Assembly: GCA_035574315.1 (NCBI GenBank)
Contig: DATLYW010000021.1
Span: forward strand, 37,962 to 101,961
Direction: 5' to 3'
From: Candidatus Zixiibacteriota bacterium
GTDB lineage: Bacteria > Desulfobacterota > Binatia > UBA9968
DNA: 64,000 nucleotides
Positions within the stretch are counted from its first letter, which is position 1, and each line of letters opens with the position of its first letter. The notes below the pieces were generated by a model. The model saw only the letters and a list, made by a program, of their open reading frames with translations. It was not told the origin of the DNA and did not search any database. The translations under genes and the position numbers were made by a program. This document shows, piece by piece, positions 29,432 to 38,967 of the stretch.

Positions 29432-29815
29432 ATGGCACGCATAGCAGGAGTCGATCTGCCGCGGAACAAGCGGATGGAAGTGGCGCTGACGTACATCTAC
29501 GGCATCGGCCGCAGCGCCGCCCGCAACATTCTCAAGCAGGCGGGCATTTCCTACGATCTCAAGAGCGATGCCCTGTCGGACGACGACGTGGTCAAGATCC
29601 GCCAGATCATCGATCAGGGCTACAAGGTCGAGGGGGATCTGCGGCGGGAAGTGGCGATGAACATCCGGAGGCATATCGAGATGGGTTCCTACCGCGGGTT
29701 GCGGCACCGCAGGAACCTGCCGGTGCGGGGACAGAGAACCCACACCAACGCCCGCACGCGCAAGGGGCCGCGGAAGACGGTCGCCGGCAAGAAGCCGCCG
29801 CCGTCGAAAGGCTAG
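29432..29815 (+). CDS. rpsM: 30S ribosomal protein S13
   Basis: S13 of the 30S head, contacts P-site tRNA and the 50S; 127 aa. It begins [20 protein letters not shown] and contains the signature [21 protein letters not shown] 109-base gap precedes it, with no motif I recognise. This is the first gene of the alpha group (rpsM-rpsK-rpsD-rpoA-rplQ). Confidence 0.98.
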   Translation: MARIAGVDLPRNKRMEVALTYIYGIGRSAARNILKQAGISYDLKSDALSDDDVVKIRQIIDQGYKVEGDLRREVAMNIRRHIEMGSYRGLRHRRNLPVRGQRTHTNARTRKGPRKTVAGKKPPPSKG

Positions 29816-29834
29816 GGCGAATCGGGAGGAAAGC

Positions 29835-30290
29835 ATGGCAAAAGCGGACGATACCGCCGAAGCGAAGCAGGAAAAAAAGACCGAGGGCCAGGCCGAAGCC
29901 AAGAGCGCCGAGCGCGCGGGACGCAAGCGGCGGGGCCGGAAGAATATCACCGAGGGGGTGGTCCACATCCACTCGACGTTCAACAACACGATCGTCACGA
30001 TTACCGATCATCAGGGCAACGTGATCTCGTGGTCGAGCGCCGGCAGCATGGGTTTCAAAGGGAGCCGCAAGGGCACGCCGTTCGCGGCGCAGCAGGCGGC
30101 GGACAGCGCCGCCAAGAAGGCGATCGATCACGGCCTGCGCAGCGTGCAGATCTTCGTGCGCGGGCCGGGAGCGGGCCGGGAATCGGCCCTGCGGGCGCTG
30201 CAGTCCGCGGGGTTCGCCATCAGCTTGATCAAGGACGTGACGCCGATCCCGCACAACGGGTGCCGGCCGCCGAAACGTCGGCGCGTTTAA
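29835..30290 (+). CDS. rpsK: 30S ribosomal protein S11
   Basis: S11 of the 30S platform. The family core begins near residue 37 ([20 protein letters not shown]) and ends [15 protein letters not shown]. The first 35 or so residues are a Lys/Glu/Ala-rich extension, so at 151 aa the protein is some 20 residues longer than usual. The extension is in frame, has a good GGAGG site ahead of it, and is probably real. Confidence 0.97.
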   Translation: MAKADDTAEAKQEKKTEGQAEAKSAERAGRKRRGRKNITEGVVHIHSTFNNTIVTITDHQGNVISWSSAGSMGFKGSRKGTPFAAQQAADSAAKKAIDHGLRSVQIFVRGPGAGRESALRALQSAGFAISLIKDVTPIPHNGCRPPKRRRV

Positions 30291-30300
30291 GGAGGAAGGA

Positions 30301-30927
30301 TTGGCTAGATACACAGACTCGGTCTGCCGCCTGTGCAGGCGGGAGAACCTGAAGCTTTTTTTGAAAGGCGAGCGATGCTACTCGGACAAGTGCGCCATCG
30401 AGCGGCGCGCCTATCCTCCGGGCCAGCACGGCCAGGCGCGCCCCAAGTTCTCCGAGTACAGCGTCCAGCTGCGCGAAAAACAGAAGGTCAAGCGCATGTA
30501 CGGACTGCTGGAAAAGCAGTTCCGCCGGACCTTCGCCCAGGCCTCCAGGGAAAAGGGCATTACCGGCGAGGCGCTCCTGGTGCTGCTGGAGCGCCGCCTG
30601 GACAACGTCGTCTACCGCCTGGGCTTCGCCAGCTCACGGGCTGAGGCCCGGACCATGGTCCGGCACGGTCACATCCTCGTCAACGGCAAACGCCTCAACA
30701 TCCCGTCGTACTACGTTCGCGTCGGGGACGTCGTTTCGGTGCGAGAGCGGAGTCGGCAGAACCTCCGCGTCCAGAGCGCCCTGGAAGGGGCGCAGCGCCG
30801 CGGCGTCCCGGAGTGGGCGGAACTCGACCGCGACGCCTGCAGTGGGCGGATCAGGATTCTACCATCGCGCAGCGACATCACGATGCCGATCAACGAGAAA
30901 CTGATTGTCGAGTTGTATTCGAAGTAA
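30301..30927 (+). CDS. rpsD: 30S ribosomal protein S4
   Basis: Primary 16S assembly protein, 208 aa, TTG start after GGAGGAAGG. The N-terminal region has a four-cysteine type zinc pattern (CRLC, then C15 residues later and another Cys: CRRENL...RCYSDKC). The S4 RNA-binding domain has [20 protein letters not shown]. In E. coli S4 regulates this operon; no leader pseudoknot was evident to me. Confidence 0.97.
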   Translation: MARYTDSVCRLCRRENLKLFLKGERCYSDKCAIERRAYPPGQHGQARPKFSEYSVQLREKQKVKRMYGLLEKQFRRTFAQASREKGITGEALLVLLERRLDNVVYRLGFASSRAEARTMVRHGHILVNGKRLNIPSYYVRVGDVVSVRERSRQNLRVQSALEGAQRRGVPEWAELDRDACSGRIRILPSRSDITMPINEKLIVELYSK

Positions 30928-30950
30928 GATTCGAATGGCAGGGAGAGACT

Positions 30951-31979
30951 ATGTCGACCATGTCTAGGCACTGGACGGATTTGATCAAGCCGAAGCAATT
31001 GGAGGTGGACGAAAAGACGCTGACCTCGACCTATGGGAAATTCTACGCGGAGCCGTTCGAGCGCGGTTTCGGCCAAACCATCGGCAACGGGCTGCGGCGA
31101 ATCCTGCTGTCGTCGCTGATGGGGGCGGCGATCGTCGCGGTTCGGATCAAAGGCATCCTGCACGAATTTTCCACGATTCCGGGAATCACCGAGGACGTGA
31201 CCGATATCATCCTCAATCTCAAGGAGGTCCGGCTGCGGCTGAGCAGCGAGGAGCCGCAGACGCTCAAGATCGACGCCAAGGGACCGGGAGTGGTGACGGC
31301 CAAGGACATCATCGCGCCGCCGACCGTCGAGATTCTCAACCCCGATCACAAGATCGCCACGCTCTCCCGGGACGCACACCTCGAAATGGAGATGACCGCC
31401 AAGCTCGGCCGCGGCTACGTTCCGGCGGAAAGGAACAAGGAGGAAGGCGCGCCGGTGGACACGATCTTCATGGACGCGGTCTTCTCGCCGGTGCAAAAAG
31501 TCAATTTCACCGTGACCAACGCGCGCGTCGGCCAGAGGACCGACTACGACCGGCTCGTGTTCGAGGTTCATACCGACGGCAGCGTCAAGCCGGACGACGC
31601 CCTGGCCTATGCGGCCAAGATTCTCCAGGACCAGGTGAGCATCTTCGTCAACTTCCAGGAGGAGCCGCAGGCCGAACGACGCGAGGACGGCCCGAAAGCG
31701 CCGCTCAACGAAAACCTGTTTCGGAGCGTCGACGAGCTGGAGTTCTCCGTGCGCTCGCAGAACTGCCTGCAGAACGCCGACATCCGCTACATCGGTGAGC
31801 TGGTCCAGAAGACCGAGCAGGAGATGCTCAAGACCAAGAATTTCGGCCACAAGTCGCTGAACGAGATCAAGGAAGTCCTCCGCGAGATGGGGCTCGAGCT
31901 GGGCATGAAGCTCGAGCATTTCCCGTCCCGGGAAGAGATCGAACGCCGCAAGCGGGCGGCGGAAAAGGAGCCCGCCTGA
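30951..31979 (+). CDS. rpoA: DNA-directed RNA polymerase alpha subunit
   Basis: Assembly platform and activator target of RNA polymerase, 342 aa. The N-terminal domain has [18 protein letters not shown] and [18 protein letters not shown]. The C-terminal domain (from about residue 250) has [20 protein letters not shown] and ends with the helix-hairpin-helix [19 protein letters not shown]. The start is the ATG shortly after GGGAGAG; the frame is open upstream within rpsD. Confidence 0.98.
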   Translation: MSTMSRHWTDLIKPKQLEVDEKTLTSTYGKFYAEPFERGFGQTIGNGLRRILLSSLMGAAIVAVRIKGILHEFSTIPGITEDVTDIILNLKEVRLRLSSEEPQTLKIDAKGPGVVTAKDIIAPPTVEILNPDHKIATLSRDAHLEMEMTAKLGRGYVPAERNKEEGAPVDTIFMDAVFSPVQKVNFTVTNARVGQRTDYDRLVFEVHTDGSVKPDDALAYAAKILQDQVSIFVNFQEEPQAERREDGPKAPLNENLFRSVDELEFSVRSQNCLQNADIRYIGELVQKTEQEMLKTKNFGHKSLNEIKEVLREMGLELGMKLEHFPSREEIERRKRAAEKEPA

Positions 31980-31982
31980 GCC

Positions 31983-32450
31983 ATGCGCCACCTGAAGTCC
32001 GGCCGGAAGCTCAACCGCAGCCCCAGCCACCGCTGGGCGCTCATCCGCAACCTCGTGACCTCGCTGCTGCGCGAGGAGCGGATCCAGACCACGGACGCGA
32101 AGGCCAAGGAGCTCAAGCGCTGGGCTGACCGCGTCATCACGCTGGCAAAGCAGGGAACGCTACACGCTCGCCGACAGGCGCTCGGCATCGTCCGCGACAA
32201 AGCGGTGGTCCGGCGCCTGTTTGACACGATCGCCCCGCGCTTCAAGGACCGTCCGGGCGGGTACACCCGCGTCGTGAAACTCGGCCGGCGGCGCGGCGAC
32301 GCCGCACCGCTCTCGGTGGTCGAGCTGGTCGGGAGAGGGGAAGAAGCGGCCGCATCGTCTGCAGGCAAGAAAAAGAGCGAGCGCGGGGCTCGAAAGGCGG
32401 CGAAGCGTACCCGCAGGGGAGAGAAGAAGGCCGAGGAAGCGGCCGCCTAG
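31983..32450 (+). CDS. rplQ: 50S ribosomal protein L17
   Basis: L17, 155 aa. The core [20 protein letters not shown] to [18 protein letters not shown] spans about 117 residues. The last 38 residues are a Lys/Ala/Glu/Arg-rich tail beyond the E. coli-like length. It ends the alpha group and the long translation block, three bases after rpoA. A GC-rich palindrome (CCGGCGCGCCGG) follows, but no T-run. Confidence 0.97.
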   Translation: MRHLKSGRKLNRSPSHRWALIRNLVTSLLREERIQTTDAKAKELKRWADRVITLAKQGTLHARRQALGIVRDKAVVRRLFDTIAPRFKDRPGGYTRVVKLGRRRGDAAPLSVVELVGRGEEAAASSAGKKKSERGARKAAKRTRRGEKKAEEAAA

Positions 32451-32500
32451 CCGGCGCCCGCGATCGACAAACCGGCGCGCCGGGCTCCGGCGCGGCTCCA

Positions 32501-32869
32501 ATGGCGGCGTTTCACCGTTCGCTGCGCGATTTTCTCCGCGTGGACGTCAGCGAGGAAGCCCTTGCGGCGCTGTCCTGGCGCGACTTCGGCAACGGCCTGT
32601 CGATGGCGCGGCTCGCCCGCCAGGGCAAGCGAGAGCTGGTGCTTTACCGGGTCGCCGAGGGCGCCGCACCGAACGCCTTCTTACGGCACGAGCACGTGGG
32701 CGGCGAGCTCTATCTCGTGCTCAAGGGCAAGATCGTCGACGAGCACGGAGAGTACGGCGAGGGCGAGCTCGTCTTCCTCGATCCCGGGTCCGTTCACCTG
32801 CCACGCGCCGACGGCGAGACTCTGGTCCTCGTGCTCTGGCCGGATGGGGTCAGGCTCGTCGAGGAATAG
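32501..32869 (+). CDS. ChrR-like cupin domain protein
   Basis: Small (122 aa) single-domain cupin. The metal-binding pattern RHEHVGGELYLVLKG, followed by DEHGEYGEGELVFLDPGSVH, matches the ChrR C-terminal cupin family, in which His/Glu/His ligands bind zinc or iron. In ChrR this domain is part of an anti-sigma factor for ECF sigma factors, but here the N-terminal anti-sigma zinc domain is missing and no sigma factor gene is adjacent. A sensor or small-molecule-binding role is therefore only inferred. It lies between rplQ and an oxidoreductase. Confidence 0.75.
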   Translation: MAAFHRSLRDFLRVDVSEEALAALSWRDFGNGLSMARLARQGKRELVLYRVAEGAAPNAFLRHEHVGGELYLVLKGKIVDEHGEYGEGELVFLDPGSVHLPRADGETLVLVLWPDGVRLVEE

Positions 32870-32935
32870 CCCCGCCCGCACAAAAGTCGAGGGCGCGAGC
32901 GGCCCGGGACGGAACTTCGGGCGTCAGGAGGCCCT

Positions 32936-33817
32936 ATGGAGAAGCTCGGATTTATCGGCACCGGCGGCATGGGACGCGGCATGGCCGCCAATCTCATCAA
33001 GGCCGGCTATCCGCTGGCGGTCAATGACCTGAACCGAGACGCGGCGAAAGAGCTCGAGGCCCGAGGAGCGGTTTTCAAGGACTCGCCCAGGGAGGTGGCC
33101 GAAAGCTCGGAGGTCGTGCTCTCGATGCTTCCCTACAACGAGGCGGTGCGCGAGGTCGGGCTGGGGCCGCGGGGTCTCCACGAGGCGGCCGGAGGGGCGA
33201 GACTGTGGGTCGACTTCAGCAGCATCGACAAGAAAACGATCGTCGGGGTCGACCGCGAGCTGAGGAAAAAAGGATGGGTGGTGCTGGACGGCTCCGCGGG
33301 GGGCGTCGAGGAGGCCGCCGCAGCCGGCGCGCTGTCCCTTTGGCTTTCGGGCCCCGAGGACGTTTTCCAGCGCCATCAGGCCATCTTTCGGGCGATGGGA
33401 AAGAAGATCGTTTACGTCGGCGAGCTGGGCAACGCCAAGCTGGTGAAGAACGCCATGGCGATGTTCGCCGCCATCCAGCATCTCGGGCTCGCGGAAATCT
33501 TCGCCTGGCTGAAGAAGGGCGGCGTGGACGAGCGGACCTTCCAGAACGTCCTGAAGAACTCCCAGCAGGATTCCGAGGCGATCGACCGGATCTGCCGGAC
33601 CATCGTCAGCCGGCAGTTCAAGCCGCGCAAGTCCTGGATGCCGAAAGACGTGGGATTCGGCCTCGACATGGCGCGCGAGATGCAGGTGCCGGTGCCGTTC
33701 AGCGCGCTGGCTTACCAGATGTTCTCCATCGCGCAGGCCGCCGGCCTGGACGGTTACGAGGCGACCGGAATCGCGTGCCGCGTCTTCGACCTGATCACGG
33801 GGCAGGAGAGGATCTGA
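32936..33817 (+). CDS. 3-hydroxyisobutyrate dehydrogenase family NAD(P)-dependent oxidoreductase
   Basis: Beta-hydroxyacid dehydrogenase, 293 aa. The N-terminal Rossmann motif is GFIGTGGMGRGMAANL. The substrate-binding segment VDFSSIDKKT, the DGSAGGVEEAAAAGALS motif and the catalytic lysine in GNAKLVKNAMAMF are all present. The exact substrate (3-hydroxyisobutyrate, tartronate semialdehyde, or glyoxylate/succinic semialdehyde) cannot be read from the sequence. The ATG follows AGGAGGCCCT. It is preceded by the cupin gene at a 66-base gap. Confidence 0.85.
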   Translation: MEKLGFIGTGGMGRGMAANLIKAGYPLAVNDLNRDAAKELEARGAVFKDSPREVAESSEVVLSMLPYNEAVREVGLGPRGLHEAAGGARLWVDFSSIDKKTIVGVDRELRKKGWVVLDGSAGGVEEAAAAGALSLWLSGPEDVFQRHQAIFRAMGKKIVYVGELGNAKLVKNAMAMFAAIQHLGLAEIFAWLKKGGVDERTFQNVLKNSQQDSEAIDRICRTIVSRQFKPRKSWMPKDVGFGLDMAREMQVPVPFSALAYQMFSIAQAAGLDGYEATGIACRVFDLITGQERI

Positions 33818-33862
33818 GGCCGGCGCGACTTGCCGCCGGAGGCGCGGCGGTGGCGGGTTCGC

Positions 33863-33891
33863 TTGCTTTGACGGCCGAAAATCACTATAAA
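33863..33891 (+). promoter_or_regulatory. Candidate promoter for the argS gene group
   Basis: TTGCTT at 33863-33868, a 17-base spacer and TATAAA at 33886-33891 in the 172-base gap before argS. The -10 is good (5 of 6) but the -35 is weak (3 of 6). An overlapping TTGACG is too close to the -10 to be used with it. It is the most AT-rich spot between the oxidoreductase gene and argS. Confidence 0.4.
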
Positions 33892-33989
33892 AATCCATAC
33901 GATCTCTTCGAGTCGCGGTTCCCTCATGAGACGAGTTGCCGGTTGGCATGGCCGCTCCGCGAGGCGGTTTCGGACCGTGCAAAGCAGAC

Positions 33990-35687
33990 ATGCGCAGTCA
34001 CCTTAGCCAGCTTTTGACCCGAGCCATTGAAAAGGCGGCAAAGGGGGGAGAGCTGACGTCAGATCTCCCCCCTTTGCTTCTCGAGCCCCCCAAACAGCGC
34101 GAATTCGGCGACCTGACGACCAACGTGGCGCTTCTGTGGGCGAGGAGCGCGAAGCGACCCCCGCGCGCGATCGCCGAGACGATTCTCAAGCACCTCGAAG
34201 ATCCGGACGGGATCCTGGCGCGCAAGGAAATCGCCGGCCCGGGCTTTCTCAATTTCTCCTTTTCACCGGGATTTTACTACCGGCGCCTCCGGGAGCTCGC
34301 GGCGGCGGGAGAGCGGCGGCTCGACCTCGGCCGCGGTCGCAGGGTCCAGGTCGAGTTCGCGAGCGTGAATCCCACCGGCCCGCTGCACGTCGGCCACGGC
34401 CGGGTCGCGGTCATCGGCGACGTGCTCGCGCGCCTCCACGAAGCCGCGGCCTATGAGGTCGAGCGCGAGTACTACGTCAACGACGCCGGCAAGCAGATGG
34501 AAAGCCTCGGCCTGTCGCTCTACGCGCGTTATCGCGAGCTGTTCGGCGAGGTCGTGGAGTTTCCCGCCGACGGCTATCCCGGGGATTACGTCAGGGAGAT
34601 CGCAGCCCGGCTCAAGGCCGAGAAGGGTGAAAGTCTGCTCGGCGAGACCAAGGAGCGGGCGGTCGCCTTCTGCACTGAGTACGGCGGCGCCGCGCTGCTG
34701 GAACAGATCCGGGAACAGCTCGCCGCGTTCGGCATCCGCTTCGATTCCTACTTCAGCGAGCGCGCGATGCGCGCCCGGGACGAGGTCGCCGGGACAATGG
34801 CGCTGCTGCGGGAGCGCGGCCTTATCTACGAGAAGGACGGCGCACAGTGGTTCCGGTCGACGCAGTTCGGCGACGACAAGGACCGGACCGTGGTCAAGAG
34901 CGACGGCGAGCTCACCTACTTCGCGAGCGACATCGCCTACCACCGCAGCAAGTTCGAGCGCAAGTTCGACCGGCTCATCAACGTCTGGGGCGCCGACCAC
35001 CACGGCTACGTGCCCCGAATCAAGGCGGCCTTGCGCGGTCTGGGTTACGATCCGGACGTGCTGCAGGTGGTGCTGGTGCAGATGGTGCAGCTCACGCGGG
35101 GCGGCGAGCCGGTCCGCATGGGAAAACGGACCGGGGAGTTCGTATCGCTGCAGGAGGTCATCGAGGAGGTCGGGAAGGACGCCGCCCGGTTTTTCTTCTT
35201 GATGCGCAAGCCCGACAGCCATCTCGACTTCGATCTCGATCTGGCCAAGCGACAGTCGAGCGAAAATCCGGTCTTCTACGTTCAGTACGCGCACGCGCGG
35301 GTTTCCAGCGTGTTCGAACAGGCGCGCAGGACCGGCGTGCCGTGGGACGAGGCGCGCACCGCCCACGTGACCGTGGAGCGCCTCGAGCTCGCTGAAGAGC
35401 TGGAGCTGATCCGGCAGGCGATTCGCTTCGACGAGGTGATCGAGGAGAGCGTGCGCGAGCTGGAGCCGCACCGGGTGACGTTTTACCTGCTGGAGCTGGC
35501 GGGGGAATTTCACCGCTATTATAATCGCCACCGGATACTGTCCGACGACCTCGAGCTGACGCTGGCGCGCATGCTGCTGGCGCGAACCGTTCAAACCGCG
35601 CTGCGCCGCGGGCTGGAGGTGGTCGGGGTCGAGGCGCCCGTCAAGATGGCGCAGCGCGCCGGTCCGGAGGCCGACGCGCTGACGTGA
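33990..35687 (+). CDS. argS: Arginyl-tRNA synthetase
   Basis: Class I synthetase charging tRNA-Arg, 565 aa from the chosen ATG. The N-terminal Add-1 domain precedes the HIGH-like motif NPTGPLHVGHGR. The KMSKS loop is represented by RMGKRTGEFVSL, as in ArgRS enzymes lacking a canonical KMSKS. The DALR anticodon-binding domain occupies the C terminus (HRYYNRHRIL...). The frame continues 18 codons upstream, so the start is uncertain; MRSHLSQLLTRAIEKA fits the family best. The SPOR gene follows directly. Confidence 0.96.
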   Translation: MRSHLSQLLTRAIEKAAKGGELTSDLPPLLLEPPKQREFGDLTTNVALLWARSAKRPPRAIAETILKHLEDPDGILARKEIAGPGFLNFSFSPGFYYRRLRELAAAGERRLDLGRGRRVQVEFASVNPTGPLHVGHGRVAVIGDVLARLHEAAAYEVEREYYVNDAGKQMESLGLSLYARYRELFGEVVEFPADGYPGDYVREIAARLKAEKGESLLGETKERAVAFCTEYGGAALLEQIREQLAAFGIRFDSYFSERAMRARDEVAGTMALLRERGLIYEKDGAQWFRSTQFGDDKDRTVVKSDGELTYFASDIAYHRSKFERKFDRLINVWGADHHGYVPRIKAALRGLGYDPDVLQVVLVQMVQLTRGGEPVRMGKRTGEFVSLQEVIEEVGKDAARFFFLMRKPDSHLDFDLDLAKRQSSENPVFYVQYAHARVSSVFEQARRTGVPWDEARTAHVTVERLELAEELELIRQAIRFDEVIEESVRELEPHRVTFYLLELAGEFHRYYNRHRILSDDLELTLARMLLARTVQTALRRGLEVVGVEAPVKMAQRAGPEADALT

Positions 35688-35698
35688 GGAAGGCTCCT

Positions 35699-36397
35699 AT
35701 GGCGGAAAATCGCAGAGGGAAGGGCAACCGGTTGTATTTCACGCGGGGGCAGCTCGTGCTGCTCGGCGGCGGCTTCACGCTCGCCTCGGTGGTGATCTTC
35801 GTCCTCGGGATGCTGGTGGGCAAAAGCATCGAGGAGCGCAAGATGATCAAGCCGCCGGAGCCGGCGGTGAAGATCCCGGTCAAGCCCGGAGCCGGGGAGC
35901 GAGACGCGGCTGCGACCGCGCCCAAGGAAGAGCTGACCTTCTATGAAACCCTGACGAAGTCGCCCCCGGGTGATGCGCGCGCCGACGCCAAGGCAAAGGA
36001 GGTCAAAGCTTCCGCCGCCAAGTCCGAGCCCGGCGAGCAGGGGAAAGCCCAGGGGTCGAAGCCGGACGAAAAGCGTCCCGGCCGCGCCCCGGAAGCGGGC
36101 GTCAAGACAGCGTCCGCCGGCACGGAGAAAGCCGAAAAAAAGGAGACCGGCGCCGTTTGGACGGTTCAGGTGAACGCCTTTCCCGACGACCGGTCCGCGA
36201 AACTTCTGGTTGATCGACTGAAGAATAAGGGTTACAACGCCTACATGACCGAGGCGCATACCAAGGGGAAAACCTGGTATCGGGTGCGCGTGGGGCGCTA
36301 CGCCTCGCGCGAGGAGGCGGAAAAAGTCGAGGAGATCCTGAGGAGCAAGGAGAGCCTGCCGAAGGCCTTCGCCACGAGCCGGAAGCTGGGCGGCTGA
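35699..36397 (+). CDS. SPOR-domain inner-membrane protein
   Basis: 232 aa from an ATG that follows GAGGAAGG. A short basic cytoplasmic N terminus precedes one transmembrane helix (about residues 16-40, [20 protein letters not shown]). A long Lys/Glu/Ala/Pro-rich linker leads to a C-terminal SPOR domain (from about 155) with [20 protein letters not shown] and [21 protein letters not shown] domains bind glycan strands lacking stem peptides at division septa, so a cell-division envelope role is inferred. The argS-SPOR pairing occurs in several deltaproteobacterial-like genomes. Confidence 0.85.
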   Translation: MAENRRGKGNRLYFTRGQLVLLGGGFTLASVVIFVLGMLVGKSIEERKMIKPPEPAVKIPVKPGAGERDAAATAPKEELTFYETLTKSPPGDARADAKAKEVKASAAKSEPGEQGKAQGSKPDEKRPGRAPEAGVKTASAGTEKAEKKETGAVWTVQVNAFPDDRSAKLLVDRLKNKGYNAYMTEAHTKGKTWYRVRVGRYASREEAEKVEEILRSKESLPKAFATSRKLGG

Positions 36398-36402
36398 GAG
36401 CG

Positions 36403-37419
36403 ATGACGACGAAAGAAGCGATCGAGAGGCTGGTGAACCGGCTCGACCTGTCGGAGACGGAGATGGTCGAGGTCATGAACGAGATCATGACCGGCGAGGC
36501 CACCCCGTTGCAGGTGGCCGCGTTCTTGACGGCGCTGCGGATGAAAGGGGAGACCGTCGAGGAAATCACCGGCGCCGCGCGGGTCATGCGGGAGCGCGCG
36601 CACCGGGTCAGGGTGGGCTCGCGCACGGTGCTCGACACCTGCGGTACCGGGGGAGACCAGAAAGGCACCTTCAACATCTCGACGACGTGCGCCTTCGTAG
36701 TCGCCGGGGCGGGAGTGAGCGTCGCCAAGCACGGCAACCGGTCCGTTTCCAGTCAGTCGGGGAGCGCGGACGTTCTCGGAGCCCTGGGCGTCAAGGTCGA
36801 CGCGCCCCGGGAGCGGGTGGAGGCCTGCATCGAAAGGATCGGCATCGGCTTTCTGTTCGCGCCGCTGCTGCACGAGGCGATGAAATACGCCGTGCAGCCG
36901 CGGCGGGATATCGGGATTCGCACGATCTTCAACCTTCTCGGACCGCTCACCAATCCGGCTCTCGCCACGCATCAGTTGATCGGGCTTTACAGCGGCGACC
37001 TGGTGGGAGTCATCGCGAACGTGCTGAAAAACCTCGGCAGTGTTCGGGCCATGGTCGTGCACGGCCTGGAGGGAATGGACGAGATATCGGTTTGCGGGCC
37101 GACCAAAGTCGCGGAGCTGCGCGACGGCGAGGTGCGCGAGTACCTGGTCGAGCCGGAGCAATTCGGCATCAAGCGCTGCCGCCTGGAAGATTTGCACGGC
37201 GGCACGGCCGAGCAGAGCGCGGCGATCGTGCGCGGCGTGCTCGCGGGGAGCCGGGGGCCGGCCCGGGACGTGGTCCTGCTCAACAGCGGCGCGGCTCTTT
37301 ACGTCGCGGGGAAAGCGACGTCGATCTCGCAGGGCATGCAGCTCGCTGCCGAGTCGATCGACTCGGGCAAGGCCGGGGAAAAGCTCGCCCAACTGATCGA
37401 GCTGACCAACGCGAATTAA
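36403..37419 (+). CDS. trpD: Anthranilate phosphoribosyltransferase
   Basis: Transfers phosphoribose from PRPP to anthranilate, step 2 of tryptophan synthesis; 338 aa. PRPP-binding [17 protein letters not shown] and [20 protein letters not shown] are intact, as is the metal-site DEISVCG region. It starts 5 bases after the SPOR gene. trpE and trpG are not in the window, so step 1 must be encoded elsewhere. Confidence 0.97.
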   Translation: MTTKEAIERLVNRLDLSETEMVEVMNEIMTGEATPLQVAAFLTALRMKGETVEEITGAARVMRERAHRVRVGSRTVLDTCGTGGDQKGTFNISTTCAFVVAGAGVSVAKHGNRSVSSQSGSADVLGALGVKVDAPRERVEACIERIGIGFLFAPLLHEAMKYAVQPRRDIGIRTIFNLLGPLTNPALATHQLIGLYSGDLVGVIANVLKNLGSVRAMVVHGLEGMDEISVCGPTKVAELRDGEVREYLVEPEQFGIKRCRLEDLHGGTAEQSAAIVRGVLAGSRGPARDVVLLNSGAALYVAGKATSISQGMQLAAESIDSGKAGEKLAQLIELTNAN

Positions 37420-37531
37420 AAAGTTTCCCGTTTCCCGTTCCGGTTCCCGGTTTCCGACCAGGCGGAGACGGAGGGTCGTAACCGGACACGGGGCAACCGT
37501 AACCCCGGAGCCCGAAACTGGAAACCAACAT
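37420..37531 (+). repeat. Dispersed GTTTCCG...GGAAAC intergenic element (copy 2) with GTTTCCCG tandem units
   Basis: The trpD-trpC spacer opens with tandem GTTTCCCG/GTTCCG/GTTCCCG/GTTTCC units (37423-37455). It ends with GAGCCCGAAACTGGAAACC (37508-37526), nearly identical to the rpsC-rplP spacer block. The two ends are inverted relative to each other. The GGAAACC end lies 5 bases before the trpC ATG. Confidence 0.6.
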
Positions 37532-38308
37532 ATGGCTGAAGTCCTGGCTGAGATCGTCGACCACGTGCGCGGAGTCGTCGAGCGGCGGCGCCTGGATTTC
37601 CCCGTCCAGGCGTTGCGCGAGCGACCGCTGTTTCATGCTCCGGTCCGGGATCTGGCGAGCCGTCTGGCGGGGAAGGGGCGCCGGATCATCGCCGAGGTCA
37701 AGCGGGCCTCACCTTCCAAGGGAGTCATCCGCGCGGATTTCGACCCGGCGGCGATCGCCGCGCAGTACGCCCGGCACGGTGCGAGCGCGATTTCGGTCCT
37801 CACCGAGGAGCGCTTTTTCCAAGGAAGCCTGGCGTCGCTCGAGCAGGTGAGGCGGGGCGTGGAAGTGCCGGTGCTGCGGAAGGATTTCATCGTGGATCCC
37901 TACCAGCTCGTCGAGGCGCGGAGCTTCGGCGCGGACGCCGTCCTGTTGATCGCGGCCATCCTCGAAGAGGGAGCGCTGCGCGAGCTGCGGGAGCAGGCGC
38001 GCGAGCTGGCGCTCGCCGCCCTGGTGGAGGTTCATGACGAGCGGGAGCTGGAAAGCGCGCTGAAAGCGGGAGCGGAGCTGGTGGGCATCAACAACCGGGA
38101 CCTTCGAACGTTCGAGGTGAGCCTTTCGACCACCGAGCGGCTCGCGCCGCTGGTCCCGTCCGGTGTCACGGCAGTGTGCGAGAGCGGGATCGACAGCCTG
38201 GAGCAGATCCGGCGGGTGGAAGCCCTGGGAATCCGATGTTTCCTGGTCGGGGAGTCTCTGATGCGCGCCTCGAGTCCGGGAGAAAAGCTCAAAGAGCTGT
38301 TGTCCTGA
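37532..38308 (+). CDS. trpC: Indole-3-glycerol-phosphate synthase
   Basis: Closes the indole ring; 258 aa TIM barrel. Active-site signature IIAEVKRASPSKGVIR, the segment VLRKDFIVDPYQ and the phosphate-binding GINNRDLRTFEV and VCESGI segments are present. There is no ordinary Shine-Dalgarno sequence; the start follows the repeat-borne GGAAAC. It is part of trpDCFBA. Confidence 0.97.
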   Translation: MAEVLAEIVDHVRGVVERRRLDFPVQALRERPLFHAPVRDLASRLAGKGRRIIAEVKRASPSKGVIRADFDPAAIAAQYARHGASAISVLTEERFFQGSLASLEQVRRGVEVPVLRKDFIVDPYQLVEARSFGADAVLLIAAILEEGALRELREQARELALAALVEVHDERELESALKAGAELVGINNRDLRTFEVSLSTTERLAPLVPSGVTAVCESGIDSLEQIRRVEALGIRCFLVGESLMRASSPGEKLKELLS

Positions 38309-38340
38309 TCCCGCACCGGCGCGCGGAGCAGCAACGTCGC

Positions 38341-38967
38341 ATGGTCAAAGTCAAGGTTTGCGGCATCACCAGCTTGGAGGACGCGGAAAAGGCGCTGGAG
38401 TTCGGCGCGGACGCGTTGGGCTTCAACTTCTACCCGCCGAGCCCGCGCTGGATCGCTCCGGAGCGAGCCGGGGCGATTCTCGCGCGCCTGCCGCGCGGCT
38501 CGTGCAACGTGGCGCTTTTCGTGAACGAGCCCAGGGAAAGAGTGCTCGAGGTCCTGGCCTGCGGCAACGTTCCCGGCGCGGGGCAAATGTACCGCGCGCT
38601 GCAGTTTCACGGCGAGGAAACGGCGGAGTACTGCCGCGGCTGGGAGCTCAAGGTGCTCAAGGCTTTTCGCGTGAAAGACAGAAAGTCGCTCGCCGGGCTG
38701 GAGAGCTTTCCGGCGGACTATTATCTGCTCGACTCGTGGTCGCCGGGATACGGCGGCTCGGGCGAGGCCTTTCCGTGGGAATGGCTGGAGGGTTTGAGGC
38801 CGGAAAAGCTCATCCTGTCGGGCGGGTTGACCGTCGCCAATGTCGCCGAGGCGGTAAGGCGCATTCGCCCCTACGGCGTCGATGTCTGCTCGGGCGTGGA
38901 AGCGCGGCCCGGCGTGAAGGATCATGGAAAACTCAAGGAATTCATCTCCGCTGCCAAGAGTGCCTGA
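38341..38967 (+). CDS. trpF: Phosphoribosylanthranilate isomerase
   Basis: Amadori isomerase of tryptophan synthesis, 208 aa. It begins [20 protein letters not shown] (catalytic Cys in KVCGIT). It contains [12 protein letters not shown], the catalytic Asp region [20 protein letters not shown], and the phosphate-binding [10 protein letters not shown] and [16 protein letters not shown]. The frame is open upstream into trpC but the ATG gives the canonical start. Its end overlaps trpB by 44 bases. Confidence 0.96.
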   Translation: MVKVKVCGITSLEDAEKALEFGADALGFNFYPPSPRWIAPERAGAILARLPRGSCNVALFVNEPRERVLEVLACGNVPGAGQMYRALQFHGEETAEYCRGWELKVLKAFRVKDRKSLAGLESFPADYYLLDSWSPGYGGSGEAFPWEWLEGLRPEKLILSGGLTVANVAEAVRRIRPYGVDVCSGVEARPGVKDHGKLKEFISAAKSA

